A stretch of 64,000 nt of DNA from Bacteroidota bacterium (GCA_013390605.1 JACAUB010000001.1:3851180-3915179), one strand, 5' to 3'. Counted from the stretch's first letter, positions 54,865 through 64,000 are shown. Notes: generated by a model not told the origin, from the sequence alone. Numbers and translations are program-made.

Positions 54865-55770
54865 TTACTTCCAAAGGTCAGCAGGATATACCCCTTCTTC
54901 AACCAACTCTCTAATCTTCGAAACAGCCAGTTCTCTATCTTCGCGATAGGTAACGCCAAACCAACGTGCGCTTGAACGCAACACTTTTACATCAGTCTCT
55001 TTTGTTTCGATTAACCTGTTGACTACAGAAGGAATGAAAAACTCCGACTTTGGATTGTTAATGTTTTCTTTTAAGAAGGCAATAAAGCCATCTTTTAATT
55101 TTTTAAATATAATCGGGGTAAAGCCCCAGAAATTCATTGATACAATAGTTTCTTCCGGAATATAAACTAATTCACCATTTTCTTTATAAGCGATACCTTT
55201 TTCGTCACGCTCAATTGCAGTACGTTCTGTAACAGACACCAGATAATGATTCTCATTTTCAGCACACACTCCTCTCGAAACAGTGCCAAAATCAGACAAG
55301 GTATTACAAACATGATATCCAACCATTGAATAGAGATTCTGATCAACACTGTCAAGGCTTGAAAAGAAATTGCTCAACACTTTAAACGCATCTGCGCCGT
55401 AGAAATCATCTGCATTTATCACCCCAAAAGGCTCATTAATCTTATCTGCTGCCATTAACACAGCATGTGCAGTACCCCAAGGTTTTTTACGTTCTTCAGG
55501 TAATTCAAAACCTTCAGGCAGAAACTCTAATTCTTGCAGGCAATAGTCAACTTCAATTTTACCCGATAATTTAGAAATAATAACCTCTTTAAAATCGGCC
55601 TCAATATCTCTACGAATGACAAATATCACCTTCCCAAAACCAGCTCTGATAGCATCATAGATTGAATAATCTATAATAGTTTCTCCATTTGGACCTAATT
55701 TGTCCAATTGTTTTAAGCCACCATATCTACTTCCAAGACCTGCTGCAAGTATTAATAACGTAGGTTTCAT
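54865..55770 (-). CDS. Sugar-1-phosphate nucleotidyltransferase
   Basis: A 301-residue nucleotidyltransferase with the Rossmann-like NTP-transferase fold. The N-terminal signature LILAAGLGSRYGGLKQLDKL binds the nucleotide, KKPWGTAHAVLMAADKI is the base-binding segment, and INADDFYG carries the metal-binding Asp. VSMNFWGFTPIIFKKLKDGF follows. It belongs with enzymes that make UDP- or other NDP-sugars. It lies 13 bases before the NahK-like kinase, so the pair performs consecutive steps: sugar to sugar-1-phosphate to NDP-sugar. Which base and sugar are used cannot be told. Confidence 0.85.
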   Translation of the reverse strand: MKPTLLILAAGLGSRYGGLKQLDKLGPNGETIIDYSIYDAIRAGFGKVIFVIRRDIEADFKEVIISKLSGKIEVDYCLQELEFLPEGFELPEERKKPWGTAHAVLMAADKINEPFGVINADDFYGADAFKVLSNFFSSLDSVDQNLYSMVGYHVCNTLSDFGTVSRGVCAENENHYLVSVTERTAIERDEKGIAYKENGELVYIPEETIVSMNFWGFTPIIFKKLKDGFIAFLKENINNPKSEFFIPSVVNRLIETKETDVKVLRSSARWFGVTYREDRELAVSKIRELVEEGVYPADLWK

Positions 55771-55939
55771 AATGTTATAATTTTCGTTTAATAATTCTTC
55801 TTCTATTTACAAATCAATGGCAAACTTAGAGTAGATTTTTCAATCTACCTGTTAACCTGAAGAATTATTTTTTAATTAACCCATAATTATGAAAGAATTC
55901 TTTCATTTATTCTACGATTACGGGATAAATAGTTTTTAC

Positions 55940-55982
55940 TTCGTCGGCTTTCATTGAAGTATTCATCTTAAAAACCGACGAA
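55940..55982 (-). terminator. Possible terminator of the MFS gene
   Basis: ttcgtcgg (55940-55947) pairs with ccgacgaa (55975-55982); extra A/T pairs extend into a 27-base loop. It lies about 60 bases after the permease stop and is followed on the minus strand by taaaaact. It is a weak to moderate terminator. Confidence 0.5.
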
Positions 55983-56041
55983 ATAAAATCGTAATTATAG
56001 TAATTTATATTTGATGTATCCAGAAAAATAAGAACCCAAAA

Positions 56042-57319
56042 TTATCTTCTGATTTTAGATCCGGCTACTGCATAGTAGAAAATAAACAGATAGATCGGAA
56101 CCATAATCCAGTAAGCACTTTGGTTACCTATAACGTCAACCAGTCGTCCGTAGCCCAATGGAATTAAGGCTCCACCTGCAATACCCATGATGAGTAAAGC
56201 AGAACCGGCTTTTGTAAATTTACCTAAATCTGCCAGTGCCAAAGGCCAGATAGCAGGCCACATTAATGCATTGGCTAAACCCAAAAGAGCAATAAATGCA
56301 ACGCTAACATATCCTGAGGTAAGAATTGCTGCTATTGCAAATAACACACCCAAAACAGCAGAAACAGCAAGCGCTTTATCTTGCGTAATATATTTAGGGA
56401 TACAAATAATTCCAATAATGTAACCTACAATCATTGAAATCAGTGTGAAAGTAGTAAAGGTTCGGGCAACATCAAGCGTGAAGTGTTGAGACAAACCATA
56501 TAGAATAATGGTATCACCAGCCATAACCTCAACACCAACATATAGAAACAACGTTATAAAGCCCAATACTAAATGTGGAAACTGATACCATGCTGTTTTC
56601 TTAGTTCCATCACTAGAAATACTATCTGCTTCATCATCCGTATCAACTTCAGGAAGATGAATCAACCGAAGAGTAATTGAAAGCAATACCAAAACAACTG
56701 CAATAATAATATAAGGAAGAATTACCTTATGCGCTAACGAAGCAAGCAGATCCAATCTAACCGAGCCTACAGCTACTTTGAGTTGCTCAACAACATCTTT
56801 CGTATGTTGATTTAATACAATTGCACCCAGAATAAGCGGACTTACAGCACCTGCAATTTTATTACAGATTCCCATAATAGCAATACGCTTGGCTGCACTT
56901 TCGCGAGGGCCTAAGATTACAACATATGGATTAGAAGCTGTTTGAAGAATGGCCAATCCAGTACCTTGAATAAACAAACCGGCTAAGAACAAATAGAATG
57001 TACGGGTTAGAGCAGCAGGAATAAACAGCAAAGAACCCAAAGCCATTACAAACAACCCAAGAGCCATACCATTTTTGAAACCTACTTTGTGTAATACGAT
57101 AGATGATGGTGCAGCCATTACAAAATAAGCAATGTAGAAAGCAAAGGTCACAAAGTAAGCCTGAAAGTTATTCAGCTCACACGAAATCTTCAGAAATGGG
57201 ATAAGCGTACCGTTTAACCAGGTAACGAATCCAAAGATGAAAAACAAGATTCCAATAATGGTAATGGAAAAAACATAATCCTTGTTGTTTGATCCATTTT
57301 GAGTTGCAGATTGTGTCAT
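56042..57319 (-). CDS. FucP/NagP-type sugar:H+ symporter (MFS)
   Basis: A 425-residue inner-membrane permease with 12 predicted helices. Family marks of the FucP/GluP/NagP branch: SITIIGILFFIFGFVTWLNG and TLIPFLKISCELNNFQAYFV in helix 1-2, YFVMAAPSSIVLHKVGFKNG, and LFIQGTGLAILQTASNPYVV. It imports a monosaccharide with protons. A large charged loop (about 220-245, EVDTDDEADSISSDGTK) separates the halves. The next gene is the NagB fusion and a GH20 enzyme is encoded 5 kb away, so N-acetylglucosamine is the best guess. Fucose is an alternative because of the fucosidases in the locus next door. Confidence 0.88.
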   Translation of the reverse strand: MTQSATQNGSNNKDYVFSITIIGILFFIFGFVTWLNGTLIPFLKISCELNNFQAYFVTFAFYIAYFVMAAPSSIVLHKVGFKNGMALGLFVMALGSLLFIPAALTRTFYLFLAGLFIQGTGLAILQTASNPYVVILGPRESAAKRIAIMGICNKIAGAVSPLILGAIVLNQHTKDVVEQLKVAVGSVRLDLLASLAHKVILPYIIIAVVLVLLSITLRLIHLPEVDTDDEADSISSDGTKKTAWYQFPHLVLGFITLFLYVGVEVMAGDTIILYGLSQHFTLDVARTFTTFTLISMIVGYIIGIICIPKYITQDKALAVSAVLGVLFAIAAILTSGYVSVAFIALLGLANALMWPAIWPLALADLGKFTKAGSALLIMGIAGGALIPLGYGRLVDVIGNQSAYWIMVPIYLFIFYYAVAGSKIRR

Positions 57320-57496
57320 ATTAATTACTTTGAATTTATGATATCAAGTTGATTTTTTTTACTTCCCGGATATACCTGATTGGCTTTTCTTCTTTTCAGC
57401 TAACCTTATATTCAATGATTAAGACATTTGATGATGAGTGCTTTAATCCATTTATAGAAAAGACACAAGCATAAACATCATCATTTATGATATGCA

Positions 57497-57504
57497 CAAA
57501 GTTA
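57497..57504 (-). promoter_or_regulatory. Candidate -7 element (TAACTTTG) for the MFS gene
   Basis: On the minus strand TAACTTTG fits the TAnnTTTG consensus. It lies about 180 bases before the permease start, so the leader would be long. The same octamer occurs before the NagB-fusion gene, which could mean shared use. No clear -33 TTTG was seen. Confidence 0.3.
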
Positions 57505-57562
57505 TAAATTTTTCATAACTTGTTGAATTTATTTCACTTCCGTACACAAATTCTTCAGATAT

Positions 57563-57600
57563 AAAAAAACCGGTTCGGATACTTTTTATCACGAACCGGT
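57563..57600 (-). terminator. Intrinsic terminator of the NagB-fusion gene
   Basis: accggttcg (57569-57577) pairs with cgaaccggt (57592-57600) around a 14-base loop, followed on the minus strand by a run of seven T. It lies 8 bases after the stop and separates this gene from the permease downstream. Confidence 0.92.
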
Positions 57601-57608
57601 ATCTATTT

Positions 57609-59585
57609 CTAAACCAAGTGATATCTTACAAAAACTTCAATTGCTTCATATTCGGCCATACCTAACTTATCATAAAGTTCGGCAGTAGCTTTATTCCTAT
57701 CTTCAGCACGTTGCCAAAATTCGCGCTTATCAGCACCCATAAACATGGCACCATCTTTTTGAGATTGGTGTTTAAAGATAGCCAATCGCTTAATTTCAAC
57801 TTCTTCCGGGCTCAGGGGCACTGCCATGTCAACCATGTCCAGATCCCACTCTTGCCAGGCACCTCTGTATAACCAGATTCTACAATCCTGCATCCATGAT
57901 TCTTCTTTCATGCGGTGTATCGCTTCCAATATAATATCGATACATACACGATGTGTTCCATGAGGGTCACTTAGATCGCCTGCAGCATAAATCTGATGAG
58001 GTTGTATATCCCTCAAAAATGCCATAGTCTGCTCAATATCAACCTCTGTAGGCGGATTCTTTTTCACAGTACCTGTCTCATAAAAAGGCAGGTTCATAAA
58101 GTGAATATTCTCATCAGGTACACCAATAAAGCCACATGCAGCTTTGGCTTCACCTCTACGGATAGCAGCTTTTACATCAAGTAGTGTACGAAGCTCAATA
58201 GTAGATTTATTTTTAGTTTTATAAAATTCTACAGCATCGGTATAAGGCTTGTTCGCATCAAAGTCTAACTTGTAGATATTCTTGAATTCATTTACAAAGT
58301 CAAGATAACGAACAGCATCATCATCAGAAACAGCAATGCTTCCAGAAGTCTGATAGGCAATATGAACATTGTGTCCTTGCTCAACCAAACGAGCGAAAGT
58401 TCCACCCATAGAAATTACATCATCATCAGGGTGAGGGCTGAATAAAACTACTTTTTTAGGATATGGATTAGCACGTTCCGGACGGGTTGTATCATCCACA
58501 TTAGGTTTTCCACCAGGCCATCCTGTAATAGTATGTTGCAGATCATTGAAGACCTTGATGTTAATCTTATTAGCCGGTCCATGTTCAGTAATCAGAAAAC
58601 TCATGCCATTATCATTATAATCACGGTCAGTCAGTTTCAGGATCGGCTTTTCAAGTTGTTGACACAACCAGACTACTGCCTTACGGATAAAACGGTCATT
58701 CCATTCACAAGGACCAACCAACCATGGAGTCTTTACACGAGTAAGCTCAGCTGATGCTGATTTATCTACTACTATTGTTGTATTCGAATGATTCTGCAAG
58801 AAAGAAGTAGGAACGATATCGCTTACCGGACCCTCAATAGCACGTTTTAAAATTTCTGCTTTTCCTTCGCCCCAAGCCATTAAGAAAATTTCACGAGCAG
58901 CAAGGATAGAGCCAACGCCCATGGTAATACCGTAACGAGGAACATTTTCTTCACCAGAGAAATCACCTGCAGCATCATGGCGTGTTAAACTATCTAATGC
59001 AACCAGACGGGTAGTAGAATTAGGAGGTGATCCCGGTTCGTTAAAACCAATATGACCGGTACGACCGATACCTAATATCTGAAGATCGATGCCACCCACC
59101 TCTTTTATTTTACGCTCATATTCCTGACCCAGATTTGAAACCTGTTCACGAGGATAGTCTCCCTTTGGAATATTTACATTTTCTGGAATAATATCTATAT
59201 GTTGAAAGAGGTTATCCCACATAAAATAGTTATAACTCTGAACATGATCAGGTTGTATAGGATAATATTCATCCAGATTGAAGGTGATTACATTTTTAAA
59301 GCTTAATCCCTCTTCTCTATGCCTTCTAACAAGTTCGGCATACAACCCTTTTGGAGTTGATCCGGTTGGCAATCCCAAAACGCACATTTCGCCTTTAACT
59401 GCCTTCTCTGTTATTAACGACTCAACCCTATCTGCAATTGCTTTTGTACCTTCATCTGCAGTAGCAAAAATATGTGTACGTATTCTTTCGAAACGACGTA
59501 CATATTCATCCGGATGATTACCTAGCTGCGACAGCGAGCTGTTTTGTTGATTTGACCGCATGTCTTTCAATTCCCCTTTGTTCAT
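57609..59585 (-). CDS. nagB: Glucosamine-6-phosphate deaminase fused to PIG-L deacetylase
   Basis: A 658-residue cytoplasmic fusion. The NagB part (about 20-330) has LGLPTGSTPKGLYAELVRRH, NVITFNLDEYYPI with the catalytic Asp, GIGRTGHIGFNEPGS and TRLVALDSLTRHDA. It converts glucosamine-6-phosphate to fructose-6-phosphate and ammonia. The C-terminal LmbE/PIG-L part (about 375-640) has the zinc motif LFSPHPDDDVISMGGTF near 383 and DLSDPHGTHRVCIDII, typical of N-acetylglucosamine deacetylases. One chain could thus remove acetyl and amino groups; long NagB proteins of this kind are known in Bacteroidota. An alternative ATG lies at 59561. It precedes the NagP-like permease on the same strand. Confidence 0.93.
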   Translation of the reverse strand: MNKGELKDMRSNQQNSSLSQLGNHPDEYVRRFERIRTHIFATADEGTKAIADRVESLITEKAVKGEMCVLGLPTGSTPKGLYAELVRRHREEGLSFKNVITFNLDEYYPIQPDHVQSYNYFMWDNLFQHIDIIPENVNIPKGDYPREQVSNLGQEYERKIKEVGGIDLQILGIGRTGHIGFNEPGSPPNSTTRLVALDSLTRHDAAGDFSGEENVPRYGITMGVGSILAAREIFLMAWGEGKAEILKRAIEGPVSDIVPTSFLQNHSNTTIVVDKSASAELTRVKTPWLVGPCEWNDRFIRKAVVWLCQQLEKPILKLTDRDYNDNGMSFLITEHGPANKINIKVFNDLQHTITGWPGGKPNVDDTTRPERANPYPKKVVLFSPHPDDDVISMGGTFARLVEQGHNVHIAYQTSGSIAVSDDDAVRYLDFVNEFKNIYKLDFDANKPYTDAVEFYKTKNKSTIELRTLLDVKAAIRRGEAKAACGFIGVPDENIHFMNLPFYETGTVKKNPPTEVDIEQTMAFLRDIQPHQIYAAGDLSDPHGTHRVCIDIILEAIHRMKEESWMQDCRIWLYRGAWQEWDLDMVDMAVPLSPEEVEIKRLAIFKHQSQKDGAMFMGADKREFWQRAEDRNKATAELYDKLGMAEYEAIEVFVRYHLV

Positions 59586-60129
59586 TTGTCTGTCATTTAC
59601 TTAGTTCGACAAAAATAATCTCTTATTTATCTCCCCCTTTAATTGAAGTTCCAAAGTTACATTATCTTTTTAATATTTTACATTAAGTATGAAAAAAAAG
59701 ATTAATAATAACACAAATTTAATTACCAGGGGAAATATTATGCGAATAATAAACAGTTAAAATTAAAAAAAGTATTTAGTTTAGTGCAAATAAAAGCTTC
59801 TTTCTTAAAGATTTTTTAAAGTAGTCTTCCTTAATCGCAAAATTAGATTGCCCGAATTAGCTGTATATAACAAAAGAAATATTAAATTTATCCCCGGGCT
59901 ATTGAGCATAATATTTTAAAATTGATTGAAACAGCACCGGATCCTGAATTAGTAATAAAGAAAGTTTTACGGTTAGCAACCGATTCATCATATTAAACAA
60001 TTTCATCTGGTTGAGAATAATGCATTGACACTTCTCCTTATGGATTGTTTATCATCTGTAAGTCGATCCTCACAATTACCCGGGAGGCAGGTTGAAAAAA
60101 GTTTAAAGAAATAAATAACACAATAGATC
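59586..60129. other. Intergenic region between divergent NagB-fusion and ALDH genes
   Basis: About 540 AT-rich bases, coding for nothing that I can support on either strand. Besides the -7 candidate at 59652-59659 I see no repeat, RNA gene or convincing stem-loop. The sequence near 60080 (cccgggaggcagg) is locally GC-rich and lies about 45 bases before the aldehyde-dehydrogenase start; its meaning is unclear. Confidence 0.5.
59652..59659 (-). promoter_or_regulatory. Candidate -7 element (TAACTTTG) for the NagB-fusion gene
   Basis: Minus-strand TAACTTTG fits the Bacteroidota -7 consensus and would give a leader of about 60 bases. The upstream -33 TTTG is not obvious. Confidence 0.4.
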
Positions 60130-61521
60130 ATGACGGCAACAGAATCTGTAATCGAAAAGGTATTTCAAAGTCAGCGAAGTTATTTTGATAGTGCTGCTAC
60201 CCGATCATATGAATTTAGAATTGTTCAGCTTAGAAAACTAAAAAAGGCAATAGCAAGCTATGAGCAAAAGATCCTGAATGCGCTGAATCAGGATATGCAC
60301 AAGCCTGCATTTGAGGCTTTCACCAGCGAAGTGGGTGTGATGTATGAAGAGATCAATCATACCATTAAGCATCTCAAAAAGTGGATGAAGAATACGTATG
60401 TTCACACGCCACTGGTACTCCACCCCTCTTCTTCAAAAATTATTTTTGAGCCTTTGGGCATTGTTCTGATTATAGGTCCGTGGAATTATCCATTCCAACT
60501 TCTGTTTGCACCACTTGTTGGAGCAATTGCAGCAGGAAATACTGCTATTCTTAAGCCCAGCGATAATACAAAACATACTGCGGCAATAATTGAAAAGCTC
60601 ATAAATGAAACTTTTGAGTCTAAATATATCAGTGTTATTACTGGACCGGGGGCAATGGTAGGGCCTATGCTTATTGAAAAATATAAGTTCGACCACATTT
60701 TCTTCACAGGTAGTCCTGGTGTTGGCAAACAGATTATGACGATGGCCGCTCAACACCTTACACCAGTCACGTTAGAGCTTGGAGGTAAAAGTCCCGCAAT
60801 CGTAGATCAGCATGTCGACCTAAAGGTAGCAGCCAAAAGATTAATATGGTCGAAGTTTTTCAATGCCGGACAAACTTGCGTCGCTCCCGACTATCTTTTG
60901 ATCCATCAAGCGGTGAAAGATGATTTTATTCTGGAGATGAAGAAAAACATCATCGAATTTTATGGAACCTGCCAGGAAGATAACCCAAACCTCACACACA
61001 TTGTTAATAATAAACGTTTCGATAAACTGATGAGTTATCTTACTCAGGGAAATATTTTGCATGGAGGAAGCTTCAACAAAGAGAAACGTTTTATCGAGCC
61101 CACACTCATTGATGGTGTTTCACTAAGCGACTCTATAATGCAAGAAGAGATATTTGGGCCTATCTTACCAATCCTAACTTACAGCAAAAAAGAAGAAGTC
61201 ATTGAAATTGTAAGACACAACCGCTATCCACTAGCGTGTTATATATTTAGTTCCGACAATAAGTTCAGTCAGTTTATTATCGACCATATCGAATTTGGAG
61301 GTGGAGCAATCAATAATGCCTTGCTTCATCTTGCCAACCCCAACCTACCATTCGGTGGTGTAGGAAACAGTGGAATGGGAAGTTATCATGGCAAACGTAG
61401 TTTTGAAGTGATGTCGCATGCCAAAAGCATCCTGGCAACGGCAACTTTTCTCGATCCCTCTTTTAAGTATGCGCCGTACACCCCATCGAAAATGCATTGG
61501 GCCCATAGATTCTTTAAATAA
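60130..61521 (+). CDS. Aldehyde dehydrogenase, class-3 type
   Basis: A 463-residue NAD(P)-dependent aldehyde dehydrogenase. The cofactor region shows PLGIVLIIGPWNYPFQLLFA and FFTGSPGVGKQIM; the general base Glu is in TLELGGKSPAIVD and the catalytic Cys in KFFNAGQTCVAPDYLL; EEIFGPILPIL follows. The C-terminus LPFGGVGNSGMGSYHGKRSF and the length near 460 match class-3 (fatty or aromatic aldehyde) members rather than the 490-residue class-1/2 forms. It would oxidise aldehydes to acids in the cytoplasm. It stands alone between divergent and downstream genes, with no clear pathway link. Confidence 0.93.
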   Translation: MTATESVIEKVFQSQRSYFDSAATRSYEFRIVQLRKLKKAIASYEQKILNALNQDMHKPAFEAFTSEVGVMYEEINHTIKHLKKWMKNTYVHTPLVLHPSSSKIIFEPLGIVLIIGPWNYPFQLLFAPLVGAIAAGNTAILKPSDNTKHTAAIIEKLINETFESKYISVITGPGAMVGPMLIEKYKFDHIFFTGSPGVGKQIMTMAAQHLTPVTLELGGKSPAIVDQHVDLKVAAKRLIWSKFFNAGQTCVAPDYLLIHQAVKDDFILEMKKNIIEFYGTCQEDNPNLTHIVNNKRFDKLMSYLTQGNILHGGSFNKEKRFIEPTLIDGVSLSDSIMQEEIFGPILPILTYSKKEEVIEIVRHNRYPLACYIFSSDNKFSQFIIDHIEFGGGAINNALLHLANPNLPFGGVGNSGMGSYHGKRSFEVMSHAKSILATATFLDPSFKYAPYTPSKMHWAHRFFK

Positions 61522-61585
61522 CTGATAATTGCAAATACGCTTAAATTTTCAAAAAGGATAACCGCTCCACCTGTAAGATTTTACC

Positions 61586-61593
61586 TAATTTTG
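61586..61593 (+). promoter_or_regulatory. Candidate -7 element (TAATTTTG) for the HAD gene
   Basis: TAATTTTG fits TAnnTTTG and lies 64 bases before the HAD phosphatase start in a 136-base gap. No -33 TTTG at the proper distance was seen. Confidence 0.35.
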
Positions 61594-61657
61594 AAAGCTG
61601 AAACGATCTACAAAAACAGGATTCGTTCAGCTTCTTTTTGTAAATAAATGACTGACT

Positions 61658-62314
61658 ATGCGTTATACTGCAATACTCTTCGATCTGGATGGAACCCTTC
61701 TCAATACGATTGACGATCTGGCAAATTCTCTGAACTTTATATTAAACCAACATGGTTTACCCGTGCATCCCGTTGAGAAATATAAAACCTTTGTTGGAAA
61801 TGGCATGGAAAAGCTGGTCCGTCGTGTATTACCAACAGATCATCATGATGAAAAGACAGTTGCCACTATTCTGGCTGAATTTAAAACGAAATATAATGAG
61901 TGCTGGCACAATGATACCAAACCCTACCCCGAAATCAATATGCTACTCGATAATCTTGAATCATTAGGAATCCGAATGTCAGTACTTTCAAACAAAGCAG
62001 ACCAATTCACAAGCATCATGATTGATTATTTCTTCGGATTAGATCGTTTTGATTTTGTAGTAGGTGCCAGAGACGGTGTTCCTAATAAACCCGATCCCAC
62101 AGCTGCTCTGGAAATCGTTAAAGGCTCAAACATCGAATCTTCATCTTATCTATATCTGGGCGATTCAGGCGTAGATATGCAGACTGCTAATGCAGCTGGT
62201 CTGTATGCCCTGGGTGCGACATGGGGTTTCAGAAGTACTGAAGAACTTGAAATCAATGGTGCCAAAAAGCTGATCTATAACCCAATGGAGATTATTGAAT
62301 TAATAAAAGGTTGA
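61658..62314 (+). CDS. gph: HAD hydrolase, phosphoglycolate-phosphatase-like
   Basis: A 218-residue HAD-superfamily phosphatase with cap type C1. Motif I is ILFDLDGTLLNT (nucleophile and acid Asp), motif II SVLSNKADQF, motif III Lys in GVPNKPDPTA and motif IV YLGDSGVDMQTANAAG. The cap (about 15-85) contains FVGNGMEKLVRRVLP, as in phosphoglycolate phosphatases. It would dephosphorylate 2-phosphoglycolate or another small phosphate ester. It has the usual length and no operon partner: the gap to the aldehyde dehydrogenase is 136 bases. Confidence 0.88.
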   Translation: MRYTAILFDLDGTLLNTIDDLANSLNFILNQHGLPVHPVEKYKTFVGNGMEKLVRRVLPTDHHDEKTVATILAEFKTKYNECWHNDTKPYPEINMLLDNLESLGIRMSVLSNKADQFTSIMIDYFFGLDRFDFVVGARDGVPNKPDPTAALEIVKGSNIESSSYLYLGDSGVDMQTANAAGLYALGATWGFRSTEELEINGAKKLIYNPMEIIELIKG

Positions 62315-62483
62315 GTTCGTTTAAAAACTCAAAGTGATTTGTATTTCATTATTAATTTTGATTAGGTTTCATCTTTTCTCTTAATAGCAGTTATCAGTTT
62401 CCGAATTTTATAAATACTTTCAAATAATTAACACTAAAAATTCTGTACTTTATTATTTATTTTATTTAACACAGCTGAATTCT

Positions 62484-62491
62484 TATATTTG
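62484..62491 (+). promoter_or_regulatory. Candidate -7 element (TATATTTG) for the GH20 gene
   Basis: TATATTTG fits the TAnnTTTG consensus and lies 39 bases before the GH20 start, a normal leader length. The -33 part is not evident. Confidence 0.45.
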
Positions 62492-62529
62492 CTCACAATA
62501 TATCTTCCGTTACGTTAAAAAATCACACC

Positions 62530-64000
62530 ATGATGAAGTACCTGTTTCTTTTCACTTTTTGCATTACACTCTTATTTATAAACACGAAAGCAACTGCTCA
62601 ATCAACTATTGATTCATTAGCTATCTTCCGTTTAAAAGAAATAGCGTCAACCATTAAATACAACTCGCCTACCATTAGTGATAAAACAATCACCACCCCT
62701 ACTGTCCCTGCCGCGTATCATCTCACATTTATAAGTTCAGATTGTCTTCCTGTCATCTCTCGCGATGGGAACATTCATTCTCCTTTGGTTGATTTACCAG
62801 TGCATCTTTATTATACTTTGAGCGACAATCTAGGTAATAAAGTTGATGTACCTTCGCTACAGATTGAAGTGCCGGGTCGCTATAATAATCAAGCAAACTC
62901 GAATTCCAAGCCATTTGTAGTTCCGGCTCTTCGTGAGTGGCTGGGCAAAGAAGGTAATTTCATTGCCTCAAGCAAGATCACACTTGCTATAGATCCAACT
63001 TATCAGACAGAATTGAAAGATCTCGCCGAAACATTTGTAAGCGATTATGCCAAATTATTAGGCAGGAAAATAACAATCCGCTACGGAAAACCTCAAAATG
63101 GAAACATTTTTATCACCCTTAATAATGATGAAAAAACGCTGGGAGATGAGGGTTATATGATGGAGGTCGGCAATATACTCACCATCAAAGCCAACAAAAG
63201 TACTGGTTGCTTCTGGGGAACACGTACTGTTCTACAACTGCTCGAACAATCTACCAGTATCCCCCGCGGTATAGCACGCGACTATCCCAAATATCAACGC
63301 AGAGGTTTTATGCTTGATTGTGGACGGAAATTCTTCACGATTGATTTCCTGAGAGATTATGTAAAATTCATGTCGTACTATAAGATGAACGAATTCCAGA
63401 TCCATCTCAACGACAACGGCTTTAAGCAGTTCTTCAACAACAATTGGGATAGCACCTATTCTGCCTTTCGCCTGGAAAGCACTACGTTTCCCGCCCTGAC
63501 AGCCAAAGATGGCCATTATACAAAAAAAGAGTTTATTGATCTACAAGAGTTAGCCAAACAATATGGCGTCAATATTGTCCCCGAAATTGATGCTCCAGCC
63601 CATACACTGGCCTTCTACCAATTCGATCACACTTTGGGAAGCAAAGAATTTGGAAGTGACCATCTTGACCTCGATAATCCGCACACATACCAATTTCTTG
63701 ATGCTCTTTTCAAGGAATATCTTGAAGGTCCAAACCCTGTATTCCGTGGGAAAGAAGTTCATATCGGCACCGACGAATATTCAAATAAAGCTGCTGAAAA
63801 GTTTCGTGCCTTTACAGATCGCTACATTCGTTACGTAGAGTCGTTCGGAAAAAGAGCCCGCGTTTGGGGTGCCTTAACACATGCCAAAGGAACTACTCCA
63901 GTCAAATCTGAAAATGTAATCATGGATGACTGGTACAACGGATATGCTGAACCTGCCGACATGATAAAGCTGGGTTATGATTTGATGAGCGTGCCTGACG
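62530..64000 (+). CDS. GH20 beta-N-acetylhexosaminidase, 3' end beyond window
   Basis: An open frame from ATG ATG at 62530 that runs off the window after about 490 residues, so the gene is incomplete. A signal peptide (about 1-24, ending ATAQS) directs it to the periplasm. An N-terminal beta domain and the GH20b-type domain (VGNILTIKANKSTGCFWGTR) precede the TIM barrel, which opens with YPKYQRRGFMLDCGRKFF and continues with EFQIHLNDNG, YGVNIVPEIDAPAH and the catalytic Asp-Glu pair in EVHIGTDEYS. It releases terminal GlcNAc or GalNAc using the substrate's own acetamido group. It fits the nearby GlcNAc permease and deaminase genes. Confidence 0.93.
   Translation, partial: MMKYLFLFTFCITLLFINTKATAQSTIDSLAIFRLKEIASTIKYNSPTISDKTITTPTVPAAYHLTFISSDCLPVISRDGNIHSPLVDLPVHLYYTLSDNLGNKVDVPSLQIEVPGRYNNQANSNSKPFVVPALREWLGKEGNFIASSKITLAIDPTYQTELKDLAETFVSDYAKLLGRKITIRYGKPQNGNIFITLNNDEKTLGDEGYMMEVGNILTIKANKSTGCFWGTRTVLQLLEQSTSIPRGIARDYPKYQRRGFMLDCGRKFFTIDFLRDYVKFMSYYKMNEFQIHLNDNGFKQFFNNNWDSTYSAFRLESTTFPALTAKDGHYTKKEFIDLQELAKQYGVNIVPEIDAPAHTLAFYQFDHTLGSKEFGSDHLDLDNPHTYQFLDALFKEYLEGPNPVFRGKEVHIGTDEYSNKAAEKFRAFTDRYIRYVESFGKRARVWGALTHAKGTTPVKSENVIMDDWYNGYAEPADMIKLGYDLMSVPD

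Noticed and set aside
54852..54959. 36-residue N-terminal extension of the NahK-like kinase
   Set aside because: It would overlap the nucleotidyltransferase gene by about 95 bases in another frame and has no kinase features; the ATG at 54851 starts at the usual family position.

Overview
The window comes from a low-GC member of the Bacteroidota, most likely class Bacteroidia. This rests on a SusC/SusD pair with an STN-type receptor, ECF sigma and FecR regulators, DUF1680 (GH127), GH29, GH95 and GH20 enzymes, a NagB/PIG-L fusion, and -7 promoter candidates of the form TAnnTTTG. I cannot name the genus. No rRNA, tRNA, CRISPR array, transposase or phage gene was seen.

Left part (1-24.3 kb): phosphate and polyphosphate. 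After a non-coding stretch with a nested inverted repeat (301-514) and one conserved hypothetical gene comes a two-component system (TPR histidine kinase and LuxR-type regulator). Divergent from it lies a TonB-dependent receptor, a beta-helix lipoprotein and a secreted metallophosphoesterase. glyA follows, then sixA-ppk1-ppx. Convergent with these, on the minus strand, is a phosphate set: a 907-residue PHP-phosphoesterase/GT4 fusion, a phosphate-selective-type porin, pstS, pstC, pstA, pstB and phoU. PstC carries a periplasmic insert resembling part of PstS. The PHP-GT4 fusion beside a Pst operon suggests an untested role in replacing phospholipids with glycolipids under phosphate starvation.

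Middle part (24.4-52.6 kb): glycan use. A periplasmic TIM-barrel isomerase-like protein and a tandem DUF1080 gene broken by a one-base deletion come first. A DUF2062 gene on the opposite strand separates them from a polysaccharide utilisation locus that is entirely on the minus strand. In transcription order this holds a GH127, an ECF sigma factor, two paralogous FecR anti-sigma factors, SusC, SusD, GH29, an alpha/alpha-toroid protein, GH95, a five-bladed-propeller glycosidase, GH127, a decayed C-terminal copy of the propeller gene, GH29 with PA14, an SGNH esterase and a GH67-like protein. Together they point to a plant or algal glycan carrying L-fucose or L-galactose, L-arabinofuranose and possibly glucuronic acid and acetyl groups.

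Right part (52.8-64 kb): cytoplasmic regulation and amino-sugar metabolism. It holds an orphan OmpR-type regulator, a sugar 1-kinase (NahK-like) with a nucleotidyltransferase, a FucP/NagP-type MFS permease, NagB fused to a PIG-L deacetylase, an aldehyde dehydrogenase, a phosphoglycolate-phosphatase-like HAD enzyme, and a GH20 hexosaminidase that runs off the window end. GH20, the permease and NagB make a plausible GlcNAc route.
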